DNA of 64,000 nt from assembly GCF_017254845.1 (NCBI RefSeq), contig NZ_JAFKCU010000003.1, positions 1-64,000 on the forward strand, read 5' to 3'. Made by a program: the position numbers and the translations under genes. The stretch's first letter is position 1. Each line of letters begins with the position of its first letter. The stretch is from Algoriphagus pacificus. Lineage in GTDB: Bacteria; Bacteroidota; Bacteroidia; Cytophagales; Cyclobacteriaceae. A model generated the notes under the pieces. That model ran no database searches. It was given only the letters and a program-made list of their open reading frames with translations, and was not told the origin of the DNA. Below, in pieces: positions 33,910 through 41,449 of the stretch.

Positions 33910-34797
33910 ATTTGAATTAGGAAAATAAATTATTTTCTAAATCATATTTCATTTGTTTAAGCAAGTGTCTTCACTCGCGCAATTGGATTGTATTCGGTAT
34001 TAATCAAAATTAATTTCAAAATCCCCCTTGCCCCCTTTCTTTAAGATTTTCATCCCCTAAACATTTTTTCTCAAAGGGGGAGTCGATCCTTCTCCAATTT
34101 TTCATTCAACATTTCTAATTCAACATTCTCCCGACCGTGGTCTGTGTCTCACAGACCATTTATGCTTATTCGCGAAAAAGAATTTCCCCATTTTACCATT
34201 AAGGTTTACATTCAATCTTGCTGGCAAATTCTTTCTTTGTCCTATTGAAATTCTCGAGCCAGCGCTGGAACAAATAATAATCATTCATCCCCGGGTTACG
34301 TCGTACCTCCTTACCCGGGGCTATGACATTTGACCCCTTTGGGGTCAGCATTCGAATTCCATTAGTATTATTCATAAATATTTTTGGAAGGAAATCTTAA
34401 TTAGACGATGCTTTTAGCTTTTTTAATTCATAATTCTGAATTCAAAGCATTAGCGAGTGTCTTCACTCGCGCAATTGGATAGAATTCGGTTTTAATCAAT
34501 TTAAAGTTCAAAATCCCCCTTGCCCCCTATTTTTAAGATTTTCTTCCCTTAAATATTTTTTCTTAAAGGGGGAGTTGTTCCTTCTCCAATTCCTCATTCA
34601 ACATTTCTAATTCAACATTCTTAATTCTTAATTCAGCATTTAGACTTTGTCCTTGTATCCTGCCAACTGCGACTGCCCACTGACTCACTGAATTTTAAAT
34701 TTTATAATTCATAATTCATAATTTCTAAATTCCCCATTCCTCCATCTTGGAACAATCATTGACCATTGAGGTTAGTATTTTTGTATAATCCCGGTAC
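33910..34797. repeat. Gene-free stretch: families C, B, A8, C, B in series
   Basis: In order: a decayed C word near 33963 with 'TGTATTCGGTATTAATC', family B copy B7 (34014-34100), composite A module copy A8 (34211-34350, with GCTGGC/GCCAGC, CCCCGGG/CCCGGGG and TGACCCCTTTGGGGTCA), an exact C hairpin at 34453-34470, and family B copy B8 (34508-34590). The 'CAACTGCGACTG' tract is near 34664. No coding region seen. Confidence 0.75.
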
Positions 34798-35823
34798 ATG
34801 AAAAGATCTGATCTCCTTGTTTTTAATTCGAAAGGCATTTATTGTCCTAGGGCTAAGGTTTATCTGGACCCTTGGAGGCCTGTGAACCATGCCATCATCA
34901 CTCATGGACATTCAGATCATGCGCGATTTGGGCATAAAAATTACCTGACACACCATTCGAATATTCCGATTTTAAAACATAGACTTGGGGATATCCCTGT
35001 TCAGGGAGTGGCCTGGAATGAGCCTTTTCAGATCAATGGAGTTACTTTTAGCCTTCATCCTGCCGGGCATATCATCGGTTCCTCTCAAGTCAGGGTTGAA
35101 TATCAAGAAGAAGTTTGGGTTTTTACCGGAGATTATAAAGATGAGGATGATGGAGTGGCAGTACCCTACGAATCGGTTAAATGCCATACGATGATTACCG
35201 AATGTACCTTTGGGATTCCTGCCTTTAAATGGAAGCCACAACAAGAGGTCTTTAAAGAAATCAATCAATGGTGGAAGGAAAATAAAGAAGAGGGGAAGAC
35301 CTCGGTACTTTTTGGATATAGCCTGGGCAAAGCTCAAAGAATTCTAAAATATCTGGAACCATCTATCGGTACTATTTTTACTCATGGAGCAATTGAAAAT
35401 ATGACTGAGGTTTTGAGGCCTCAGCTTGCACTTCCTCCAACTCAATTGATCACCAGAGAAACCAAAGGAAAAGAAATTCAAGGTGGAATTGTCGTTGCAC
35501 CTCCCAGTGCCCATGGTTCACCTTGGATGAGGAAACTCGTTCCTTTTGAAACAGGAACCTGCAGCGGTTGGATGGCTTTCCGAGGAGCTAGAAGAAGGAG
35601 AGCAACAGATAAAGGATTCGTGATTTCTGACCATTGCGATTGGCAGGGTTTACTGAAAAGCATAAAGGCCAGTGAGGCAGAAAGGGTAATCTGTACCCAT
35701 GGCTACACCGATATTTTTAGCAAATACCTGCGGGAATTAGGCTATGATGCCAGCGTGGAAAACACCGATTATGAGGGTGAAAAAGATGAGGCTACTACTT
35801 CAACTGAAAAGGAGACGGTATGA
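34798..35823 (+). CDS. Ligase-associated DNA exonuclease (metallo-beta-lactamase fold)
   Basis: A 341-residue MBL-fold protein related to SNM1/Artemis-type nucleases. The metal motif HxHxDH is H36-G-H38-S-D40-H41 in 'IITHGHSDHARFGH'. 'LHPAGHIIGSSQVRVEY' and 'VFTGDYKDEDDG' supply further ligands, and the C-terminal 'FVISDHCDWQGLL' and 'VICTHGY' complete the pattern of the ligase-associated exonuclease family. It overlaps the DNA ligase start by ATGA. The pair is thought to process and seal DNA ends in repair. Confidence 0.92.
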   Translation: MKRSDLLVFNSKGIYCPRAKVYLDPWRPVNHAIITHGHSDHARFGHKNYLTHHSNIPILKHRLGDIPVQGVAWNEPFQINGVTFSLHPAGHIIGSSQVRVEYQEEVWVFTGDYKDEDDGVAVPYESVKCHTMITECTFGIPAFKWKPQQEVFKEINQWWKENKEEGKTSVLFGYSLGKAQRILKYLEPSIGTIFTHGAIENMTEVLRPQLALPPTQLITRETKGKEIQGGIVVAPPSAHGSPWMRKLVPFETGTCSGWMAFRGARRRRATDKGFVISDHCDWQGLLKSIKASEAERVICTHGYTDIFSKYLRELGYDASVENTDYEGEKDEATTSTEKETV

Positions 35824-37418
35824 AAGATTTTGCAGCCTTGATAGAGGAATTGGATGCCACCACCAAGACAAATAGGAAGGTGGCTGCTCTGGCGGAGTAT
35901 TTTAGGCAGGCCTCTGAAGCTGATAAAATCTGGACCATAGCCATTCTTTCCCACAGAAGACCTCCCAGGCCTGTCAATACTACTTTGCTGCGGGAATATG
36001 CTACTGAATTGGCTGCAATTCCCCTTTGGTTGTTTGAGGATAGCTATCATATTGTTGGGGATTTAGCTGAATCAATAGCTTTGGTGATTCCCAATGATCA
36101 GATGAAAAGCGATAAATCCCTTTCTGAAATTCTCGAGGAATTAATCCTTCTGAAAGCTAAATCGGAGTTGGAGAAAAAGACATATGTGCAGCAAATGTGG
36201 ATGCAGCTGGATTATTATTCCCGTTTTGTTTTTACCAAGCTACTGACTGGAGGTTTTCGGATCGGGATCAGCCAAAAGTTGATGACCAAAGCCCTTTCTC
36301 AGGTAACGGAAGTTCCGGAGGACGAACTCGCTTACCGATTGATGGGGGATTGGAGTCCTGCCAATACAAGTTTTGAGGAATTGATTTTTGGAAGGAATGA
36401 ACAGGCTTACGTATCCAAACCGTATCCCTTTTACCTGGCTTATGCTTTGGAAAATGAGTTGGAGGAGTTGGGAGATGTTTCAGAATGGGCCTTCGAACAC
36501 AAATGGGATGGAATCCGCGGTCAAATGATTTGTAGGAAAGGAGAGCTTTTTATCTGGACCAGGGGAGATGAACTGGTTTCCGATAAGTACCCTGAACTAC
36601 TTCACTTAGTCAATTTTATTCCTGAAGGGACGGTTTTGGATGGAGAAATCTTACCCTTTATTGATGGGGAGATCGGTACTTTTAATGATTTGCAAACCCG
36701 TATCGGAAGGAAGACTGTGAGTAAGTCTATCCTCAAAAAAGTGCCTATAGTTTTTAGAGCTTATGACCTTTTGGAATTTGAGGGTAAGGATATCAGACAA
36801 TCCAATTATCAACAAAGGCGTGAAAAATTAGAACCTTTGATCGAGGAGATTTCACATCCGGCTTTGCAACTTTCACAAAGAATGATATTTGATTCCTGGG
36901 AAGAAGTGGCCGCAGAAAGAGAATTGGCTAGAGAAAAAAGAAGTGAAGGATTGATGATGAAGCGAAATGATTCGGCTTATCGGGTTGGAAGGAAGAAAGG
37001 GGATTGGTGGAAGTGGAAAATTGATCCTTTGACCATTGATGCGGTGTTGACTTATGCGATGCGGGGGCATGGGAGAAGAACCAATCTTTTTACGGATTAT
37101 ACCTTTGGACTTTGGGAAAACAACGAAGCAGGAAAGCCGGAATTGGTAACTTTTGCGAAGGCTTATTCAGGTTTGACAGATAAGGAGTTTGCCCAGGTGG
37201 ATGCTATCATCAAGAAAACTACTTTAGAACGCTTTGGCCCTGTAAGAAGCGTGGAACCAACATTGGTCTTTGAGTTAGCCTTTGAGGGAATAGCCTTTTC
37301 TAATAGACATAAAAGTGGGGTTGCCGTACGATTTCCTAGAATCTTAAGATGGAGAAAGGACAAGACCATTGCTGATGCCAACTCTTTGGATGATCTGAAG
37401 GCCTTGATACCAAAATAA
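35820..37418 (+). CDS. ATP-dependent DNA ligase
   Basis: A 532-residue ATP-dependent ligase with three parts: an N-terminal DNA-binding domain (about 1-200), the nucleotidyltransferase domain with active-site lysine K228 in 'EHKWDGIRGQ', and the OB domain. Other ligase motifs are 'DGEILPF' (III region), 'SEGLMMKR' (IV), and 'WWKWKIDPLTIDAVL' (V). It overlaps the exonuclease gene by ATGA. In many bacteria this operon continues with a DEAD/DEAH helicase and the phosphoesterase PdeM. Here the next gene, 99 bases on, is a pirin. Confidence 0.95.
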   Translation: MKDFAALIEELDATTKTNRKVAALAEYFRQASEADKIWTIAILSHRRPPRPVNTTLLREYATELAAIPLWLFEDSYHIVGDLAESIALVIPNDQMKSDKSLSEILEELILLKAKSELEKKTYVQQMWMQLDYYSRFVFTKLLTGGFRIGISQKLMTKALSQVTEVPEDELAYRLMGDWSPANTSFEELIFGRNEQAYVSKPYPFYLAYALENELEELGDVSEWAFEHKWDGIRGQMICRKGELFIWTRGDELVSDKYPELLHLVNFIPEGTVLDGEILPFIDGEIGTFNDLQTRIGRKTVSKSILKKVPIVFRAYDLLEFEGKDIRQSNYQQRREKLEPLIEEISHPALQLSQRMIFDSWEEVAAERELAREKRSEGLMMKRNDSAYRVGRKKGDWWKWKIDPLTIDAVLTYAMRGHGRRTNLFTDYTFGLWENNEAGKPELVTFAKAYSGLTDKEFAQVDAIIKKTTLERFGPVRSVEPTLVFELAFEGIAFSNRHKSGVAVRFPRILRWRKDKTIADANSLDDLKALIPK

Positions 37419-37516
37419 ACTCAGTTCTTATTTAGTTTTATGTCAAGAAGCAATCATTGGTTTCTAAGCCCTGAATTTCATCTAGAAGAAGATTTTACCA
37501 TAAGACATTACAAGGT

Positions 37517-38422
37517 ATGCAATCAAATATTGGATTGATAGTAGAAGAAAGAGCCACCAATATTGGAAATTTTATGGTGGGTCGACTCTTGCCTTTTAGG
37601 GAGAAAAGAGCAGTTGGGCCTTTTGTTTTTATAGACCATATGGGACCTGCCTGTCTGGAAGAATACCAGAACGTGGATGTTCCCCCTCATCCTCATATTG
37701 GAATTTCCACTTTGACCTATCTTTTTGATGGAGCTATATTTCATAATGATAGTCTAGGCAATGCGGTTGAGATTAAACCCGGGGAAGTGAACTGGATGAC
37801 TGCGGGAAAGGGGGTGGTTCACTCTGAAAGGACACCCGAATATCTAAGGAAACAGGATAAATTTTTACATGGTTTCCAAATCTGGATTGGGCTACCAAAA
37901 GAGATGGAAAAGTCCGAACCTTCCTTTTTCCATTATGACAAATCGGAAATCCCTAATTGGGAGGAAGATGGAATCAACTATAAATTGATTGCAGGAGAAA
38001 TCGAAGGGAAAAAGTCACCTGTTCAGGTTCATAGTCCATTATATTTTCTAGAAATCAAGACAAAAGAAGCCCAAAAAATCAACATAGGAGAGAGGCTATT
38101 TGGGGAAGTTGGGATGTATGTTTTGTCTGGAACTGTGAAGGTGGAGGGAAATGAATACGGAACAAAACAATTGCTGATTGCTAAAAACCCATCTTTATGT
38201 GAATTTGAAACGAATGGTGAAACGGTCATTTACCTTTTCGGTGGAGAGCCTTTTCCTGAGGAAAGGTTTATGTTTTGGAATTTTGTGAGTTCGGATAAAG
38301 ACCTCTTGGAAAAAGCAAAGGAAAACTGGAAAGCCCAGAATCTGGAAGCTTTCCCAAAAATACCCGGAGATGACAAGGAATTTGTACCTCTTCCTGAGCC
38401 TCCTTTCAAGTCAAAAAAATAG
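37517..38422 (+). CDS. Pirin family bicupin
   Basis: A 301-residue cytoplasmic bicupin. The metal ligands of the pirin family are present: H58 and H60 in PPHPHIG, and H102 and E104 in 'AGKGVVHSERTPE'. The C-terminal cupin has 'SPLYFLEIKTKEAQKINIG' and a 'FGGEPFPEERFMFWNFVSS' end, also typical. Pirins bind Fe(II), and some act as quercetin dioxygenases or redox-dependent regulators. Role here unknown. It lies 99 bases downstream of the ligase gene on the same strand. Confidence 0.92.
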   Translation: MQSNIGLIVEERATNIGNFMVGRLLPFREKRAVGPFVFIDHMGPACLEEYQNVDVPPHPHIGISTLTYLFDGAIFHNDSLGNAVEIKPGEVNWMTAGKGVVHSERTPEYLRKQDKFLHGFQIWIGLPKEMEKSEPSFFHYDKSEIPNWEEDGINYKLIAGEIEGKKSPVQVHSPLYFLEIKTKEAQKINIGERLFGEVGMYVLSGTVKVEGNEYGTKQLLIAKNPSLCEFETNGETVIYLFGGEPFPEERFMFWNFVSSDKDLLEKAKENWKAQNLEAFPKIPGDDKEFVPLPEPPFKSKK

Positions 38423-38626
38423 AATAAACAAATCATCTTTTTTGAAAATTGGATTTGCAGTAGGCTCATTTAAACTGCTTGCAATAGCTTTTTTAATTTT
38501 TATTCTTGAGGAAAGAAACAGTGCTGATAATTGAATTTCTCTAATAAATATTGTATTTTACTCAGCATGAGATAGTTATACATAGGGCTATCATTTTTCT
38601 TTTTTACCACTCAACCAAATTCAAAA

Positions 38627-39598
38627 ATGAAAAATCAATCAGCTTTTATTCGGAAGATCTTTGAAAAATCTTCCTCTTTCGCCTTTCTCTCAATGCTCTT
38701 TTTTCTTGTATCCTGTGGAAATGAATCCAAAGTTGAGGAAGAAGAAGTCATGGAAGAAGTTCCGGCAAGTACGATGGATGTTGTGACGTTAAACATGGAT
38801 TTTCAGGCTCCAGATACCATTCCATCTGGATGGGTGACATGGGTTTATCAGAACAAATCCGCCCAACCCCATTTCATTTTAATTGATGATTACATTGATA
38901 CGATTACTGTGGTCGAATTTAGAGACGAGCTGCTTCCAGCTTTTGGGGAAGGGATTTCGAAGTTATACGAAGGTAAAAATGATGAGGCAATGGCCGCTTT
39001 CGGTAAAATCCCTGAATGGTATAGTGGAACCACTTGGCCAGGGGGAGTGGGATTAACATCGCCAGGGATCACTTCTGAAACAACCCTTAATCTTAAGCCC
39101 GGCTATTATGTTATGGAATGCTATGTGAAAATGGAAGGAGGGATGTTCCATACCAATATGGGAATGTACAAGGAGCTCATTGTTTCGGAAGAGGTATCTC
39201 CTTTAGCTGAGCCAACTGCGGATTACAGCATTTCTATTTCCAGTGAAACCGGGATTGATTTTGTTGCTCCTGAAAAAGCAGGAACTTATACTTTTCAGGT
39301 GAATTTCATAGATCAAAAGAGCTACGAACATTTCCAGGGACATGATGTGAATCTGGTTAAAATTGATGATTCAGGGAATATGGAAGCATTGGAAACCTGG
39401 ATGAATTGGCTGGAACTTGAAGGCTTGATAGACCCCGTTCCGGAAGGTTTTACCTTTATGGGTGGAGTAAATGATATGCCTGCAGGGAGCAAAGGATATT
39501 TTAAAGTAAACCTAGAGCCTGGCAAATATGCTTTGATCTCTGAAGTGCCAAGTGCATCCAGTAAAAACCTTCTTAAAGTATTCGAAGTGACTCCTTAA
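38627..39598 (+). CDS. Lipoprotein with two cupredoxin-like repeats
   Basis: A 323-residue lipoprotein (lipobox FLVSC near residue 29). Two beta-sandwich-like halves can be seen. The first starts 'VTLNMDFQAPDTIPSGWVTWVYQNKSAQPHFILI' and ends 'LKPGYYVMECYVKMEGGMFHTNMGMYKELIV'. The second runs from 'YSISISSETGIDFVAPEKAGTYTFQV' to 'LEPGKYALISEVPSASSKNLLKVFEV'. The pattern 'x-P-G-x-Y-x-hydrophobic' at the end of each half is common in cupredoxin-like folds. Candidate copper ligands are not fully conserved, so metal binding is doubtful. No clear partner gene. Confidence 0.65.
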   Translation: MKNQSAFIRKIFEKSSSFAFLSMLFFLVSCGNESKVEEEEVMEEVPASTMDVVTLNMDFQAPDTIPSGWVTWVYQNKSAQPHFILIDDYIDTITVVEFRDELLPAFGEGISKLYEGKNDEAMAAFGKIPEWYSGTTWPGGVGLTSPGITSETTLNLKPGYYVMECYVKMEGGMFHTNMGMYKELIVSEEVSPLAEPTADYSISISSETGIDFVAPEKAGTYTFQVNFIDQKSYEHFQGHDVNLVKIDDSGNMEALETWMNWLELEGLIDPVPEGFTFMGGVNDMPAGSKGYFKVNLEPGKYALISEVPSASSKNLLKVFEVTP

Positions 39599-39758
39599 TA
39601 AGCTTAAGTTTTGATTCTACCAATTGCTCAAAGTGTGGTGTCTCTTGCACTAAAAGGTAAAGAAAGCTGATAAAAACTGCCTTCTAGGTTCCGCTAAGAA
39701 TCAAATTAGGCTTTAGCATAGCCTTTGTACTTGTACTAAAGAACTTATCTCAACATAT

Positions 39759-40007
39759 ATGAAAACTGAAAGTCATCATCTGGTTCAAAGTCTAAAAAGG
39801 ATAACAGAGTATTCCGAGGGGCTTACGTCCTTACTTGCCGGAACCTATACCTTATCCCTTGCTTTGACTAAGGGAAATGTAGCTGTTAGAATAGCTTTGG
39901 GGTTGGCTGGAGGATATTTGATTCTGAGAAGTGGGAGCAAATTGCATTCTTTGACTCAGGAGCCTAAAGTTTACAAAATCGAGAAAAAGGAAAATAAATT
40001 ACCATAA
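39759..40007 (+). CDS. Small membrane protein, 82 residues
   Basis: It has a polar N-terminus of about 18 residues, then one or two hydrophobic segments (about residues 21-35 and 41-57, 'VAVRIALGLAGGYLILRSG'), and a basic C-terminal tail. The segment is loosely reminiscent of DUF2892-type inner-membrane proteins, but the match is not convincing. It is followed by a strong terminator, which supports a real short transcript. Confidence 0.55.
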   Translation: MKTESHHLVQSLKRITEYSEGLTSLLAGTYTLSLALTKGNVAVRIALGLAGGYLILRSGSKLHSLTQEPKVYKIEKKENKLP

Positions 40008-40045
40008 ATTTTTTTCCATATAAGGCAACTTTCTAAACCAACATA

Positions 40046-40082
40046 AAAACCAATAATGCTAGCTAATTATTGGTTTTTTTTT
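40046..40082 (+). terminator. Rho-independent terminator after small membrane protein
   Basis: AAAACCAATAAT pairs with ATTATTGGTTTT around the 8-base loop GCTAGCTA, followed by a long T run. It shares its stem core (AACCAATAA) with the terminator at 8957. Confidence 0.9.
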
Positions 40083-40403
40083 GCCCAAAAATCAATTGCA
40101 TCTGGAGCTGGATTTTGTGATTCTCAAAATATGTCTTAGTTTGACAATTATCTGATATGAATCATTTTGAATGAATTTTGTTGGATATTGTGAGGGTTTA
40201 CTTAGAATTGATCTCTTTTTGAGATTTCAAAAATCTTGATGAAAGGTAAAGTAAGGTTCTAATTCTGGCTATACCTTGTAGCTAATTTGCAATTATAAGG
40301 TAGGTAAAGCCAGTAAATGTAAACGAATAGTTAAAGCAGCGCATTTTGCCTAATTGATTTGCCTGTCAGTAAATAGTATCTAATACCCTTAGTAAACGTT
40401 TTT
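40083..40403. other. Upstream region of the phytochrome operon
   Basis: About 320 AT-rich bases without coding potential and without the hairpin repeats seen elsewhere. A weak -33/-7-like pair (TTTG near 40140, TCATTTTG near 40162) exists but lies 240 bases from the start codon, so the real promoter remains unassigned. Confidence 0.5.
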
Positions 40404-40841
40404 ATGAACGACAAATTGACAATATTTTACGCTGATGATGATCCTGATGATCAGGATTTCTTCAAGATCATTGTTGACCTGATCAGTGAAAAATATGAAG
40501 TAATGACACACATGGACGGGCTTCAATTGCTGGACGCTTTGGAAAACCCGCCACCAAGCCCATATTTGGTTTTTCTGGATATCAATATGCCTCGTATGAA
40601 TGGCATTGAGGTTTTAAAGAAAGTGCGCCAGTCAGAGAAATACGGTAATCTTCCGATTATCATTTTCTCTACCTCAAAGGATGGCTCAGTGATCCAGGAA
40701 ACCATGGAACTAGGAGCAAATTACTATGTGCCTAAATCAGCCGGTTTTAAAGAATTGAAAAAGTCTATTGAGCATTCCCTACAGATCAACTGGGAAACTT
40801 TTGTGCCCGATTCCAATACATTTTTATACAAAGACAATTAA
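40404..40841 (+). CDS. Single-domain response regulator (Rcp1/CheY type)
   Basis: A 145-residue receiver domain with no output domain. The acidic pocket is DDDPDD near residues 11-16, the phosphoacceptor is D59 in 'FLDINMPRMNG', the conserved Thr/Ser is in 'IIIFSTS', and the Lys is in 'YYVPKSAG'. The 'MPRMNGIEVLKKVR' form is the Rcp1-like type often paired with phytochrome kinases. It lies 24 bases upstream of the heme oxygenase gene, in one operon with the bacteriophytochrome kinase, its likely phosphodonor. Confidence 0.92.
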   Translation: MNDKLTIFYADDDPDDQDFFKIIVDLISEKYEVMTHMDGLQLLDALENPPPSPYLVFLDINMPRMNGIEVLKKVRQSEKYGNLPIIIFSTSKDGSVIQETMELGANYYVPKSAGFKELKKSIEHSLQINWETFVPDSNTFLYKDN

Positions 40842-40864
40842 CCCGGGCTTATAATCAGAATCCA

Positions 40865-41449
40865 ATGAAATTTTCTGAAAAACTTAAGCAAGCTACCGCT
40901 GTAGCACATAGTCAATTGGAAGATCAGGAAATTTCTAAGGCCTTACTCTCCAAGGAAATTTCTCTGAAGGATTATTGTACTTACTTACAGCTTATGCAGG
41001 GACTTTTGCAATCTGCAGAAAATCAGGTATTTCCTTTGTTATCCAATCAGTTAAAATCTAACTCTTCCAGGAAGAAAGCCTACTTAATCCAAGAAGATCT
41101 AAATTTCTTAGGATGGAAAGAAGAATCCCTTAAGGAACCGCAAGTCTACTTTGATCAGGAATATTCAGAAGCATTTGCCTTTGGGATAGCCTATGTTTTT
41201 GAAGGTTCTACACTTGGAGGGAGAATGATTTATAAGCATGTAGAGGATAAACTGGCTTTGACTGCTAATTCGGGAGCTTCTTATTTCTTTGGGTATGGAG
41301 AGAAAACCGGTATGATGTGGAAGGAATTTCTGGAAGCCTTAAATTCCTTTGAATCCGAAAACCAACAAGGAGATGCCATAATAGCCGGAGCGAAGCACGC
41401 CTTTTTGAAGATTAAAGATACATTTCAATCTGCAGCCCACCTCGTATGA
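40865..41449 (+). CDS. bphO: Biliverdin-producing heme oxygenase
   Basis: A 194-residue heme oxygenase of the short bacterial BphO type. The N-terminus 'FSEKLKQATAVAHSQLE' carries the proximal heme ligand H15, and the distal-helix region is 'FAFGIAYVFEGSTLGGRMI'. It opens heme to biliverdin, the chromophore used by the bacteriophytochrome encoded directly downstream (ATGA overlap). Reducing equivalents would come from a separate donor not in this window. Placing it between response regulator and kinase ties chromophore supply to receptor synthesis. Confidence 0.92.
   Translation: MKFSEKLKQATAVAHSQLEDQEISKALLSKEISLKDYCTYLQLMQGLLQSAENQVFPLLSNQLKSNSSRKKAYLIQEDLNFLGWKEESLKEPQVYFDQEYSEAFAFGIAYVFEGSTLGGRMIYKHVEDKLALTANSGASYFFGYGEKTGMMWKEFLEALNSFESENQQGDAIIAGAKHAFLKIKDTFQSAAHLV

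Noticed and set aside
668-34797. The repeated hairpin stretches as a CRISPR array
   Set aside because: Copies are far apart, differ in length and have no regular spacers; no cas genes are present.
37440-37538. A 32-codon frame between DNA ligase and pirin
   Set aside because: Protein-like but short, overlaps the pirin start, and matches neither the helicase nor PdeM expected in ligase operons.
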